Part shown: positions 30,825-39,198 of the stretch, piece after piece
Layout: every line of letters starts with the position of its first letter
How positions within the stretch are numbered: position 1 is the stretch's first letter
Assembly: GCF_000015265.1 (NCBI RefSeq)
Contig: NC_008699.1
Coordinates: forward strand, 4,588,001-4,652,000
Length of the DNA stretch: 64,000 nucleotides
Direction: 5' to 3'
Source of the DNA: Nocardioides sp. JS614
GTDB lineage: Bacteria > Actinomycetota > Actinomycetes > Propionibacteriales > Nocardioidaceae
The notes under the pieces: model-generated
Told to the model about the DNA's origin: nothing
Database searches by the model: none
The model's input: the letters and a program-made list of their open reading frames with translations, nothing else
Position numbers and translations under genes: made by a program

Positions 30825-31318
30825 CTGGTCGCCACCGAGGTCTGGAACGTCTCGTCGCTGACCGAGGCGGTGACGGGGAAGTCCCGCCACGACCCACCGG
30901 TGAACCGCTGCACCTGCAGGATGGCTCCCTCGCCGCCCGGGTAGACGCCGGTCAGGTCGAAGGTCTCCATCGGCCCGGCCGAGGTGACCGACGCCGAGAG
31001 GGTGATCTGCTTGCGCGCGGACTTGGACCTGGTCGGCTCGGTCGCCGGCCCGCTGCTCACCGGCGTCGACGCCCCGGGCGCGAGCGTGATCTCGGGCCCG
31101 GTGGCCGCCGGGGTCTTCTCCGGTCGGGGCAGGTACATCGACCGCTCCGAGCCCGTCCCGGCGCCGGTGCCGCCGCCGCCCACACCGAGCACGCTGGCCC
31201 CGGCCACCACGACCAGGCCCATGATCAGCCCCACGACGACGGCGACGCCGACCAGCGCCACCAGCCCGGTGGCGATCGGGTGGCGTTCGTCAGGGCGCTC
31301 GGGCGGCTGCTCGGACAC
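30743..31318 (-). CDS. Membrane-anchored protein with an Ig-like C-terminal domain
   Basis: A 191-residue protein with a short cytoplasmic N-terminus (SEQPPERPDERHP), one membrane helix (about residues 15-45: ATGLVALVGVAVVVGLIMG), a Gly/Thr/Pro-rich extracellular linker, and an approximately 90-residue beta-domain (ITLSASVTSAGPMETFDLTG ... RFRVVDTDTG) like bacterial Ig/FN3 folds. The gene overlaps the convergent transporter gene by 82 bases at the 3' ends. The GTG at 31318 is the only good start. Function unknown; a surface-exposed protein is likely. Confidence 0.7.
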   Translation of the reverse strand: MSEQPPERPDERHPIATGLVALVGVAVVVGLIMGLVVVAGASVLGVGGGGTGAGTGSERSMYLPRPEKTPAATGPEITLAPGASTPVSSGPATEPTRSKSARKQITLSASVTSAGPMETFDLTGVYPGGEGAILQVQRFTGGSWRDFPVTASVSDETFQTSVATSYSGPNRFRVVDTDTGLESNEIRVTIG

Positions 31319-31414
31319 GCGGTCATCTCCCCCGGGTCGTGGCGTCGTACGTCGTCACCATTGTCGGTGACCCACACAAGCCCCACCAAACGGGCCGGCG
31401 CCGCCCGAGTGCGC

Positions 31415-31861
31415 TCAGAGGCCCCGCTTCCAGACGATCTCCTCGTGCAGGCGGCGGCTGCGCCAGCCGTCGGCGGTGCGCACCATCGTGTGGTGGTACA
31501 GCCCCCCGAACTCGACGATGTTCGTCGCGTCCGGGCCGTCGGCTCCCCCGGGCTCGGGCAGCGGCATCGGGTTGTGGAAGTACGCCGTCACCTGTGCGGT
31601 GTCGCCGTCGAGCCGGGCGTCCACCTGGGCCAGCGAGTGCATCCGGCGCGGGAAGAAGGCCGGCAGCACCTCGGCCAACCAGGCCTTCACCGCGGGATAG
31701 GTGTCGGCGATGCCGCCGGACTCGGTGTAGTCGATCTCCGCGTCCGGGGTGAACACGCTGTCGAGCGCGTCCCAGTCGCCGGCGTCGATCGCGCGCGTGT
31801 AGCGGACGAGCACGCCCTCGATCTCGAGGCGGTCGCTGATCTCCTGGAGGTCCACGGAGAC
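31415..31861 (-). CDS. SnoaL-like / NTF2-fold protein
   Basis: A 148-residue NTF2-like protein of the SnoaL_4 type. The family pattern EIEGVLVRYTRAIDAGDWDALDSVFTPDAEIDY is split here as IEGVLVRYTRAID (residues 12-24) and LDSVFTPDAEIDY, followed by TAQVTAYFHNP and GLYHHTMVRTADGWRSRRL. Members include ketosteroid isomerases, hydratases and dehydrases. The GTG at 31861 is chosen because upstream codons run into the KstR-like operator. It is divergent from the LLM operon with 40 bases between starts, so both likely belong to the same lipid or steroid regulon. Confidence 0.82.
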   Translation of the reverse strand, partial: VSVDLQEISDRLEIEGVLVRYTRAIDAGDWDALDSVFTPDAEIDYTESGGIADTYPAVKAWLAEVLPAFFPRRMHSLAQVDARLDGDTAQVTAYFHNPMPLPEPGGADGPDATNIVEFGGLYHHTMVRTADGWRSRRLHEEIVWKRGL

Positions 31862-31876
31862 ACTCTGGCAGAAAAC

Positions 31877-31894
31877 TGAAACACGTTCTACTGT
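31877..31894. promoter_or_regulatory. KstR-like operator overlapping a leaderless -10 box
   Basis: TGAAACACGTTCTA (31877-31890) matches the KstR motif TnnAACnnGTTnnA at every fixed position. It overlaps by two bases the box TACTGT (31889-31894), which ends 7 bases before the LLM ATG. A bound repressor would block that promoter and probably the divergent SnoaL gene as well. Confidence 0.65.
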
Positions 31895-31901
31895 GTGGCC
31901 C

Positions 31902-32780
31902 ATGCGATTCACCTACGCCGAGGCGATGACCCAGGCGCAGTTCTACGCGCCGCTCGCCCAGGCCGCCGAGCGCGCGGGCTACACGTCGATGACGGTGGCC
32001 GACAGCCTGATCTACCCGAAGGACTCCGACTCGAAGTACCCCTACACCGACACCGGGGACCGGGAGTTCCTGGAAGGCAAGGAGTTCATCGAGACGATGG
32101 TGCTGTGCGCCCACCTGTTCGCGCACACCACGACGCTGCGGCTCACGCCGTTCGTGCTCAAGCTCCCGATCCGGCCGCCGGTGCTCGTCGCGAAGCAGGC
32201 CTCCTCGCTGGCGTTCCTCTCGGGCAACCGGCTCGGCCTCGGCGTCGGCATCTCGCCGTGGCCGGAGGACTTCGACGCGATGGGCGTCGCGTGGCAGCGG
32301 CGCGGCAGGCGGATGGACGAGTGCATGGACATCCTGCGCGGACTCACCACCGGCGAGTACTTCGAGTACCACGGCGAGTTCTACGACGTCGACGCGATCA
32401 AGCAGTGCCCCGGCGCCTCCGAGAAGATCCCGCTGCTGGTCGGCGGGCACGCCGACGCCGCGCTGCGGCGCGCCGTACGCAAGGGCGACGGCTGGATGCA
32501 CGCCGGCGGCGACGGCGAGGAGCTGGACCGGCTGCTCACCCGCCTCGCGGAGATCCGCCGGGAGGAGGGGGTGGCGGGCGACGATTCCTTCGAGGTGCAC
32601 GTGATCTCCTACGACGCCTACGACCTCGACGGCATCAAGCGGCTGGAGGACAAGGGCGTGACCGACTGCATCGTCGGGTTCCGGGTGCCCTACATCAAGG
32701 GCCCGGACACCGAGCCGCTGGAGAAGAAGGTCGAGCACCTCGAGCGGTACGCCGAACAGATCATCCACAAGGCCGGCTGA
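31902..32780 (+). CDS. LLM class (luciferase-like, probably F420-dependent) oxidoreductase
   Basis: A 292-residue TIM-barrel oxidoreductase of the luciferase-like monooxygenase superfamily; the opening MRFTYAEAMTQAQFYAPLA and SDSKYPYTDTG resemble the mycobacterial steroid-cluster protein Rv3520c, as I recall it. GNRLGLGVGISPWPEDFDAMG and GRRMDECMDILRGL are LLM motifs near the cofactor. Whether it uses F420 or FMN is not decidable here. A -10 box fixes the ATG at 31902. It is first of four genes joined by one-base stop/start overlaps or short gaps, under the KstR-like site. Confidence 0.9.
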   Translation: MRFTYAEAMTQAQFYAPLAQAAERAGYTSMTVADSLIYPKDSDSKYPYTDTGDREFLEGKEFIETMVLCAHLFAHTTTLRLTPFVLKLPIRPPVLVAKQASSLAFLSGNRLGLGVGISPWPEDFDAMGVAWQRRGRRMDECMDILRGLTTGEYFEYHGEFYDVDAIKQCPGASEKIPLLVGGHADAALRRAVRKGDGWMHAGGDGEELDRLLTRLAEIRREEGVAGDDSFEVHVISYDAYDLDGIKRLEDKGVTDCIVGFRVPYIKGPDTEPLEKKVEHLERYAEQIIHKAG

Positions 32781-33931
32781 TGGGCGACCTGACCCGTCCT
32801 CTCCAGGACGCGATCGCCGAGGCGGAGAAGCTGATCGAGAGCGCGCCGTTCATCCGCACCGAGCAGGACCTGCTGGAGGGCTACGACTACCTCTCCGGGC
32901 GGATCCGGATGGCGCTGCAGATGGCCTTCGACCACGACCTCGCGCGGCCGCTGTTCATCAACCCCACCCACCAGTTCTCCCGCCAGGGCCTGGACAACCC
33001 CGATGCCATCTACTTCAACGCCTACCTCGAGGAGGGCGTCGAGTACGTCGTGCGCGGCGTGCGCGGCAGCACCGCCGACCTGTCCTTCCAGGTGATGGGC
33101 GGGGCCTACACCGCCGACTCGGCGGCCACGTCGATGCTCGCGTTCGACGACCGCGAGCTCGACCTCGCCGAGGACGGCTCGTTCGAGTTCAGCTACGTCG
33201 CCGAGCCGGGCGCGAAGACGATGATCGTGCGCGAGGTCTTCAACGACTGGGACACCGAGGAGCGCGGCCGGATCTGGATCGAGCGCACCGACACCCTCGG
33301 GCTCCCGGCCGCGCCGCTCACCCGGGCGCGGCTGGAGCGGAAGTACGAGGTCGCCGCCAAGCTGCTGACCGGGTCCATCCGGACCTGGCTGGCGTTCCCC
33401 CAGTTCTTCGAGCGCCAGGAGCCCGCCAACCAGCCGACCCCGCCGAGGTCGACGCCCGGCGGTCTGTCGTCGCAGCGCTCGTCGATCGGCCACTACGAGC
33501 TCGACGACGACCAGGCGCTGATCATCACCGTCCCCGAGTGCACCGACTGCGCCTACCAGGCGATCCAGATCGGCTCGGACTGGTACGTCTCCACCGACTA
33601 CGAGACCCACCAGACCTCGCTGACCAAGGCCCAGGCCGTGGTGGATCCCGACGGCCTGATGCGGTTCGTCATCTCCGAGCGCTCCCCCGCCGGTCCCGAC
33701 GCGCGGCTCGCCAACTGGCTCGAGTGCACCGGCCACCGGACCGGGTCGCTGATGCTGCGCTGGCAGCGCCTCGAGCGCGACCTCGGCCCCGCGGACGGCC
33801 CCGTCGCCGAGGTCGTCGCGCTCGCCGACGTACCGGACAGGCTGCCCCACTTCACCCCGATCACCACCGAGCAGTACGCCGAGCGGATCGCCGCCCGGCA
33901 GCGCTCCGTCGCCCGAAGGATGCTGAGCTGA
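32780..33931 (+). CDS. DUF1214-like conserved protein of the steroid/lipid operon
   Basis: A 383-residue soluble protein without clear catalytic motifs. The C-terminal part (DPDGLMRFVISERSPAGPDA, then NWLECTGHRTGSLMLRW) resembles DUF1214 domains, which end with a VxNWLDxxGHxxG pattern. By length and gene order it corresponds to the Rv3531c-type protein of mycobacterial cholesterol clusters; this comparison is from memory. The ATG overlaps the previous stop by one base (TGATG), and the next gene starts the same way. Biochemical role unknown. Confidence 0.75.
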   Translation: MGDLTRPLQDAIAEAEKLIESAPFIRTEQDLLEGYDYLSGRIRMALQMAFDHDLARPLFINPTHQFSRQGLDNPDAIYFNAYLEEGVEYVVRGVRGSTADLSFQVMGGAYTADSAATSMLAFDDRELDLAEDGSFEFSYVAEPGAKTMIVREVFNDWDTEERGRIWIERTDTLGLPAAPLTRARLERKYEVAAKLLTGSIRTWLAFPQFFERQEPANQPTPPRSTPGGLSSQRSSIGHYELDDDQALIITVPECTDCAYQAIQIGSDWYVSTDYETHQTSLTKAQAVVDPDGLMRFVISERSPAGPDARLANWLECTGHRTGSLMLRWQRLERDLGPADGPVAEVVALADVPDRLPHFTPITTEQYAERIAARQRSVARRMLS

Positions 33932-34770
33932 TGACCGACCTTGGCTACGCACAGGCCCACGACACCTCGATCGAGGACCGCTACGACGCCGTACCCCTGC
34001 TGAAGGGCAAGGTCGTGGTGATCTCCGGGATCGGGCCCGGCCTGGGCCGCTCGCTGGCCGAGGAGGCCGCGAAGATGGGCGCGGACCTGGTGATCGCCAG
34101 CCGCACCGAGGCCCGCCTCGTCGAGCTCCAGGGCGAGCTGGAGGGCCACGGCGTCAAGGTCGTGAGCGTGGTCACCGACGTGACCGACGAGGACTCGCGG
34201 GTCAACCTGCGCGACCGGGCCCTCGAGGCGTTCGGGCGCGTCGACTGCGTGATCAACAACGCGTTCGCGATCCCGCCGATGGACCCGATCACCCGGATCG
34301 ACCCGCGCAAGCTCGCGAAGGTCAACGAGACCAACGTGTTCGCGCCGCTGCGGCTCTCGGCGCTGTTCGCCGACGCGCTCGCGGAGAGCAGGGGCTCGAT
34401 CATCATGCTGAACTCCTGCGTCTCCTTCTCCTCCCAGCCCGAGTACGCCGGCTACAAGCTGTCCAAGGGCGCGCTCGAGCACCTCGCGTCGTCGCTGGCC
34501 ACCGAGCTCGGCCCGCGCGGGATCCGGGTCAACAGCGTGGCGCCGTCCTACATCTACGAGGACGTCAACCGCGGCTACTTCGACTTCCTGGCGGCCGTCG
34601 AGGGCAAGACGCACGAGGAGGTGTACGCCGAGAAGGCGGCGCCGACCGACCTCAAGCGGCTGGCGTCGGCCCAGGAGGTCGCCCGGGCCGCGCTGTTCCT
34701 CGCCTCCGACCTCGCCTCCGCGGTGACCGGGCAGATGCTCACCGTCGACTGCGGGGAGTTCCACGACTGA
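33931..34770 (+). CDS. Short-chain dehydrogenase/reductase (classical SDR)
   Basis: A 279-residue NAD(P)-dependent SDR. Cofactor site GIGPGLGRSLAEEAA (about residues 34-48), an NNAF in place of NNAG, catalytic Ser in IIMLNSCVSFSS and the YAGYKLSKG YxxxK motif are all visible, and the C-terminus AVTGQMLTVDCGEF is standard. An Asp-Arg-like acidic residue after beta-2 is absent (SRTEA), hinting at NADP(H). It corresponds in position to mycobacterial Rv3530c. Likely acts on a steroid or lipid alcohol; inferred from context. Confidence 0.9.
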   Translation: MTDLGYAQAHDTSIEDRYDAVPLLKGKVVVISGIGPGLGRSLAEEAAKMGADLVIASRTEARLVELQGELEGHGVKVVSVVTDVTDEDSRVNLRDRALEAFGRVDCVINNAFAIPPMDPITRIDPRKLAKVNETNVFAPLRLSALFADALAESRGSIIMLNSCVSFSSQPEYAGYKLSKGALEHLASSLATELGPRGIRVNSVAPSYIYEDVNRGYFDFLAAVEGKTHEEVYAEKAAPTDLKRLASAQEVARAALFLASDLASAVTGQMLTVDCGEFHD

Positions 34771-34831
34771 TGGCGACTCGGTGGCGGGCCCGGAGGCCGG
34801 GGTTTTCGGCTGTGGACCGGCAGGCAGCGTG

Positions 34832-35992
34832 ATGTCCGAGAACGTGATGACCCGGGAGCGGGTGGACGTCGGCTCGTACGAGGACATCGCCGCCGCGGCC
34901 ATGCGCACGACCGGCCTGTCCGACTTCGGGGCGGGCCTGCACGAGGAGGGGCTGCGGGTCCTGGTCGACGACCTCGCCTCGCCCGAGGCCGGGCTGACGC
35001 CGCGCGGCAACTACTTCCAGCGCTCGGAGGTGAAGAGCGCGCTGGTCGGCGTACTGCTGACCCAGGCGCAGTTCGCCACGCACCCCGAGCACCGCGACGT
35101 CCCCATCGAGCGGCCGGTGTTCGTGCTGGGCCTGCCGCGCACCGGCACCACCGCCCTGCACCGGCTGCTGCACGCCGACCCGATGGCACAGGGCCTGGAG
35201 ATGTGGCTGACGCAGTACCCCCAGCCGCGACCGCCGCGGGAGACCTGGGAGGCCGACCCGATCTTCACCGCGATGCAGCAGGCGTTCTCGGCGCACCACG
35301 TGGAGAGCCCGGAGTTCATGGGCATCCACTACATGGATGCGACGACGGTCGAGGAGTGCTGGCGGCTGCTGCGCCAGACCGGCAAGTCCAGCTCCTACGA
35401 GTCCCTGGCCAACGTCCCGCGCTACTCCGCCTGGCTGCGGCGGCAGGACTGGACCGACGCCTACGCTCGGCACAAGGAGAACCTCCAGCTGGTCGGCCTC
35501 AACGACCCCGAGAAGCGCTGGGTGCTCAAGAACCCCTCGCACCTGACCGCGCTCGACGCGCTGATGACCGTCTACCCGGACGCGCTGATCGTCTACACCC
35601 ACCGCGACCCGGTCGTGTGCATCGCGTCGTCGTGCTCGCTCTCCGCCGAGACGACCGCGGGGCACAGCACGACGTACGTCGGCCGCACGATCGGCGAGAC
35701 CCAGCTCGACCTGTGGTCACGGGCGTTCCACGCGTTCCACGACGCGCGCGGCCGCTACGACCAGGCGCAGTTCGCCGACGTCGCCTTCCGCGACCTGGTC
35801 GCCGACCCGCTCGGCGTGACGCGCGGGATCTACGAGCAGTTCGGCCTCGACTGGACGCCGGCGGCGCAGGCGGCCATCGAGGAGATCGACCAGGAGTCCA
35901 AGCAGGGCAAGGCGAAGCCGTCCCACACGTACACGCTCGAGGACTACGGACTCGCCGAGGCCGAGGTGCGCACGGCGTTCGACCGGGGGTGA
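34832..35992 (+). CDS. Sulfotransferase-family protein
   Basis: A 386-residue protein of the sulfotransferase_3 family, similar in layout to mycobacterial Rv3529c. The PAPS phosphate-binding loop is FVLGLPRTGTTALHRLLHAD (about residues 92-111); WVLKNPSHLTALDAL and DALIVYTHRDPVV follow, matching the 3'-phosphate-binding region. EYPQPRPPRETWE-like YPQPRPPRETWEADP is shared with the mycobacterial protein. The ATG at 34832 lies one codon after a GTG that could also be used. It ends the KstR-like operon; the 61-base gap after the SDR may include a weak separate promoter. Confidence 0.85.
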   Translation: MSENVMTRERVDVGSYEDIAAAAMRTTGLSDFGAGLHEEGLRVLVDDLASPEAGLTPRGNYFQRSEVKSALVGVLLTQAQFATHPEHRDVPIERPVFVLGLPRTGTTALHRLLHADPMAQGLEMWLTQYPQPRPPRETWEADPIFTAMQQAFSAHHVESPEFMGIHYMDATTVEECWRLLRQTGKSSSYESLANVPRYSAWLRRQDWTDAYARHKENLQLVGLNDPEKRWVLKNPSHLTALDALMTVYPDALIVYTHRDPVVCIASSCSLSAETTAGHSTTYVGRTIGETQLDLWSRAFHAFHDARGRYDQAQFADVAFRDLVADPLGVTRGIYEQFGLDWTPAAQAAIEEIDQESKQGKAKPSHTYTLEDYGLAEAEVRTAFDRG

Positions 35993-36059
35993 GAGCTGCG
36001 CCGGGCGGCGACCGGAGCAGACCTAGTGTGGAGGCGAAGATCGTCCCCTAGGAGCAGCC

Positions 36060-36794
36060 ATGAAGATCGCCGTCGCCGGCGCCACCGGGCTCATCGGAGC
36101 CCAGCTCACCACGCTCGCCCGGGAGGAGGGGCACGACGTCGTCGAGCTCGCCCGGTCGACGGGGTTCGACCTGCTCCGGTCCGACGGCGCCGACCGGCTC
36201 CGGGAGGCGCTGACCGGGGTCGAGGCCGTCGTGGACGTGACCTCGAGCGCCGACCCGACCGGGGTCGAGACGTTCTTCACCACCGTGGCCCGCAACCTGG
36301 GCCAGGCGGCCACCGGGGCCGGGGTGGCCCGCACCGTCGTCCTCTCGATCGTGGGCGTCGACCGCAGCCCGGACTTCGACTACTACGTCGCCAAGCTCGC
36401 CCACGAGCGGGCCACCCGCGAGCACGCGCCCGGCCCGGTCGTGTTGCGGGCCACGCAGTTCCACGAGTTCGCGGGCCAGATGCTGGCCTGGAACACCCAC
36501 GACGGCGTCGTCCAGGTCATGGACGTCCCCAGCCAGCCGGTGGCGACCGGCGAAGTCGTACGCGTGCTGCTCGACCTGGCGACCGGGGCACTCACCGGTG
36601 ACCAGGACCTCGCCGGCCCGCGCCCCGAACGGCTGGTCGACCAGGTGCGGGCCCTGGTCGACCGCGCCGGCTCGGACGTCACCGTCGAGGCGGCGCCGGC
36701 CGCGCCGAGCATGGCCGACGGGTCGATGCTGCCGGGCCCCGGCGCGCTGCTGCGCGGACCCGACTGGGCCACCTGGCTGGACCAGCAGGCCTGA
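36060..36794 (+). CDS. NmrA-type atypical SDR / NAD(P)-binding protein
   Basis: A 244-residue Rossmann protein starting MKIAVAGATGLIGAQL, the GxxGxxG nucleotide-binding motif of NmrA-like atypical SDRs. No Tyr-x3-Lys motif in the classical place, although YYVAKLAHERA (about residue 107) carries a Tyr-x2-Lys. ATQFHEFAGQ is common in these proteins, which act as redox sensors or quinone/isoflavone reductases. The ATG at 36060 has AGGAG 7 bases upstream, and a TAGTGT box lies near 36025. Its stop is followed directly by a 52-base perfect palindrome. Confidence 0.85.
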   Translation: MKIAVAGATGLIGAQLTTLAREEGHDVVELARSTGFDLLRSDGADRLREALTGVEAVVDVTSSADPTGVETFFTTVARNLGQAATGAGVARTVVLSIVGVDRSPDFDYYVAKLAHERATREHAPGPVVLRATQFHEFAGQMLAWNTHDGVVQVMDVPSQPVATGEVVRVLLDLATGALTGDQDLAGPRPERLVDQVRALVDRAGSDVTVEAAPAAPSMADGSMLPGPGALLRGPDWATWLDQQA

Positions 36795-36846
36795 CGGGTC
36801 GTGTGCCTGAGCACGCGCCATGGCGCGTGCTCAGGCACACGACCCG
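36795..36846. terminator. 52-base perfect palindrome between convergent genes
   Basis: Bases 36795-36846 equal their own reverse complement without mismatch or loop, centred on CCATGG at 36818-36823. It starts directly after the NmrA-type gene's stop and lies 29 bases from the P450 gene's stop, so it is well placed as a bidirectional terminator. Confidence 0.8.
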
Positions 36847-36875
36847 AACCCCGTCGGCCAACCTGATGTCCGTGG

Positions 36876-38270
36876 TCAGAACACCTGGCGAGCCGTGACG
36901 CGGATCCTGGTGCCGCGCCGGGGGACGCTGGTGATGTTGCGGACCTTCGGCTCGTCGCGGCCGAGCGCCTCGACGTCGTACGCCGCGAACACCTCGCGCA
37001 GCACCGCCACCCCCTCCATCAGCGAGAAACCGGCGCCCAGGCAGCGGCGCACGCCGCCGCCGAAGGGGATCCAGGTGTTCGCGGGCGGGTTCTGGCCCAG
37101 GAAGCGCTCGGGCCGGAACACGTCGGGATCGGGATGGTTGTCCTCACGCTGGTGGGCGATGATGATCGACGGCCCGACCGTGGTGCCCCTGGGCAGGTCC
37201 CAGCCGGCGATGGTGGCCGGCTCCATGAGGGTGCGCACCACCATCGGGATGATCGGGTGCAGCCGCATCGCCTCCTTGAGCACCGCCTCGAGGAAGTCGT
37301 CGTCCCCGCCGGCGGCCGCTCGCTGGCAGCGGGCCAGCAGCCCCGGGTCGCGGCCGGTCTCGTAGAGCGCCCAGGACAGCGCGGACGCCGTGGTCTCGTG
37401 GCCCGCGAGCAGCAGGGTCACCAGCTGGTCGCGCAGCTCGGTGTCGCTCAACCGGTCGCCGCTCTCGCCGCTGTCGCCCTGGAGGATCAGCCGGGACAGC
37501 ACGTCGGTGCGCTCGGCCAGGTCGGTTGCGGTCCGCCGGTCGCGGATCTCGGCGTACATCAGCCGGTCCAGCTCGCGCTGGTTGTCGACGGTCGCCTTCC
37601 ACGGGCCGAACCGCTGCAGCCAGGGGTAGCCCCAGCCGAGCAGGATCGCCGGGCTGATGTTGACCGTCTTGTTGACGCGCGGGCGCAGCCGCGCGAGGCG
37701 GGCCTCGTCGGTGACGCCGAAGACCACGCGCAGGATCACCTCGAGGGTGAGCGCGTTCATCCGGTCCAGCGCACGGAACTCCTGGCCGCTGCGCCAGCCG
37801 CCGACCTCGGCGCGGGCGACCTCGGTGACCAGCGCCTGGTACTCGCGCAGGGCGTGCCCGTTGAACGCGGGCATCAGCAGCTTGCGGGCCCGCTTGTGCT
37901 CGCGGGAGTCCTGGAGGAGCAGGGAGTGCTCGCCCATGATCGGGCCGAGGATGCCGTTCGCCTTGCCGGCGTGGAAGACCTCCGGGTCGCCGGCGAAGAT
38001 CTCCTTGGCGTGCTCGGGTCGGGTGAAGAACACCAGCGGCCGGCCCCCGGGGGCGAGCCGGACGGTGAAGGCGTCGCCGTACTTGCGATGCAGGTAGGGG
38101 TGGAACCGGTGCCGGAAGCGCAGCAGCCCGGCGGTCTGGACGAGCACCGGCCAGCGCGGGCCGGGCGGCAGCCCGCTGCGGTCCACCGCGGGGAGCTTGC
38201 CCTGGTTGCCCGGGCTCATCCGCTGCATCCGCTCGGTGGTCAGCTCGCTCACGTCGTCCAGGGTCGCCAT
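36876..38270 (-). CDS. Cytochrome P450
   Basis: A 464-residue soluble bacterial P450 monooxygenase. It has the proline-rich start LPPGPRWP, the I-helix oxygen-activation motif LLLAGHETTASAL, the K-helix EAMRLHP, and the heme-binding loop FGGGVRRCLGAGF with the Cys ligand. The overall look is closest to mycobacterial CYP135/CYP138-like enzymes rather than to the cholesterol hydroxylases CYP125 or CYP142; that is a judgement from motifs only. Substrate unknown. A TAGAGT box 6 bases before the ATG suggests a leaderless mRNA, and a dyad (38298-38314) may be an operator. Confidence 0.93.
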   Translation of the reverse strand: MATLDDVSELTTERMQRMSPGNQGKLPAVDRSGLPPGPRWPVLVQTAGLLRFRHRFHPYLHRKYGDAFTVRLAPGGRPLVFFTRPEHAKEIFAGDPEVFHAGKANGILGPIMGEHSLLLQDSREHKRARKLLMPAFNGHALREYQALVTEVARAEVGGWRSGQEFRALDRMNALTLEVILRVVFGVTDEARLARLRPRVNKTVNISPAILLGWGYPWLQRFGPWKATVDNQRELDRLMYAEIRDRRTATDLAERTDVLSRLILQGDSGESGDRLSDTELRDQLVTLLLAGHETTASALSWALYETGRDPGLLARCQRAAAGGDDDFLEAVLKEAMRLHPIIPMVVRTLMEPATIAGWDLPRGTTVGPSIIIAHQREDNHPDPDVFRPERFLGQNPPANTWIPFGGGVRRCLGAGFSLMEGVAVLREVFAAYDVEALGRDEPKVRNITSVPRRGTRIRVTARQVF

Positions 38271-38276
38271 GGACCG

Positions 38277-38314
38277 ACTCTAGGTCGCCTCGCCCGAATT
38301 GAATAGTCGTCAAT
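38277..38314 (-). promoter_or_regulatory. P450 leaderless promoter and upstream dyad
   Basis: TAGAGT on the minus strand (38282-38277) ends 6 bases before the P450 ATG. Just upstream, ATTGA (38298-38302) and TCAAT (38310-38314) form an AT-rich inverted repeat with 7 bases between, standing out in this GC-rich DNA. Confidence 0.4.
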
Positions 38315-38335
38315 AGTGGCGTCGCCGCCCGGCGG

Positions 38336-39088
38336 TCAGCCGGCGCGCTCGATGACGAACGAGGCCAGGAAGCCGACGGTGGCGATCAGGCCGGTGAGCA
38401 GGTGGGCGCGCTCGAAGGCCTCGGGGATCATCGTGTCGGCGACCATCGCCAGGATCGCGCCGGCGGCCAGCGCGGTGATCGCGGCGACGGTGCCGCCCGA
38501 GGCGTCCTGCAGCGCCAGCACGCCGAGGGCCCCGGCGATGCCGCTGGCCACCGCGATGCCCACCCACACCCCGAAGACGTAACGGGCGCTGCGGCCGTTG
38601 CGCTTCATGCCGGCCGAGCTCGAGAGTCCCTCGGGCAGGTTGGAGATGAAGATCGCCGCGAGGACCGGTACGCCGACGCCGCCGCCACCCAGCAGCGACA
38701 GGCCGAGCACCACCGACTCGGGCACCCCGTCGAGCAGCGCGCCGACGGCGATCGCCGTACCGCTCCCGGCCTGCTCCTCCTCCGACGGCTGCTCGTCACC
38801 GGAGCGCTTGCGGTGCCGGGCGCCGCGGCGGGCCAGGAGCGCGTTGGCCGCGACGTACGCGAGCGCGCCGCCGAGGAAGCCGAGGGCGGTCGCGGCCAGT
38901 CCGCCGGTCCGCTCGGCGTCGTCGACCAGGTCGAAGGCGAGCGCCGAGATCAGCACGCCGGCCCCGAACGCCATCACGCCCGCGACCACGACCCGCGGCA
39001 CCCGCGTCCACCAGGCGATCGCCGCGCCGAGCACCAGCGCGCCCCCGGCCAGCAGGCCCCAGAGCCCCGCCTCCACCCAGATCGGCAT
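38336..39088 (-). CDS. ZIP-family-like metal permease
   Basis: A 250-residue membrane protein with seven or eight helices and the ZIP fold pattern. The helix 4 and 5 motifs appear as LLDGVPESVVLG and FISNLPEGLSSS, where typical ZIP proteins have HNxPEG and HNxPEG/HExPEG; the Pro-Glu pairs remain but the metal-binding His residues are replaced by Asp or Asn/Ser. The loop between helices 3 and 4 is charged (RKRSGDEQPSEEE), as in ZIP variable loops. It may transport a different ion or function otherwise. The ATG at 39088 is clear. No metal regulator is adjacent. Confidence 0.8.
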   Translation of the reverse strand: MPIWVEAGLWGLLAGGALVLGAAIAWWTRVPRVVVAGVMAFGAGVLISALAFDLVDDAERTGGLAATALGFLGGALAYVAANALLARRGARHRKRSGDEQPSEEEQAGSGTAIAVGALLDGVPESVVLGLSLLGGGGVGVPVLAAIFISNLPEGLSSSAGMKRNGRSARYVFGVWVGIAVASGIAGALGVLALQDASGGTVAAITALAAGAILAMVADTMIPEAFERAHLLTGLIATVGFLASFVIERAG

Positions 39089-39198
39089 CGGGCCACCCTA
39101 CGTCCGACCTCCGCCGCTGTAACGCGGGGCGAGCACCCGGGCGAGGAAGGCGACCTGGTGGCGCACGGCGGCGTCGTGCCAGGCACCCGACCCTCCCG

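Noticed and set aside
36876..38270. P450 as a KstR-regulated cholesterol hydroxylase
   Set aside because: No KstR-type motif at its promoter and motifs look nearer to CYP135/138 than to CYP125 or CYP142.
39089..39198. Possible gene remnant between the ZIP-like gene and the [2Fe-2S] gene A (frame reading WHDAAVRHQVAFLARVL)
   Set aside because: Short and without a start or a recognised match; I could not support it as a pseudogene.
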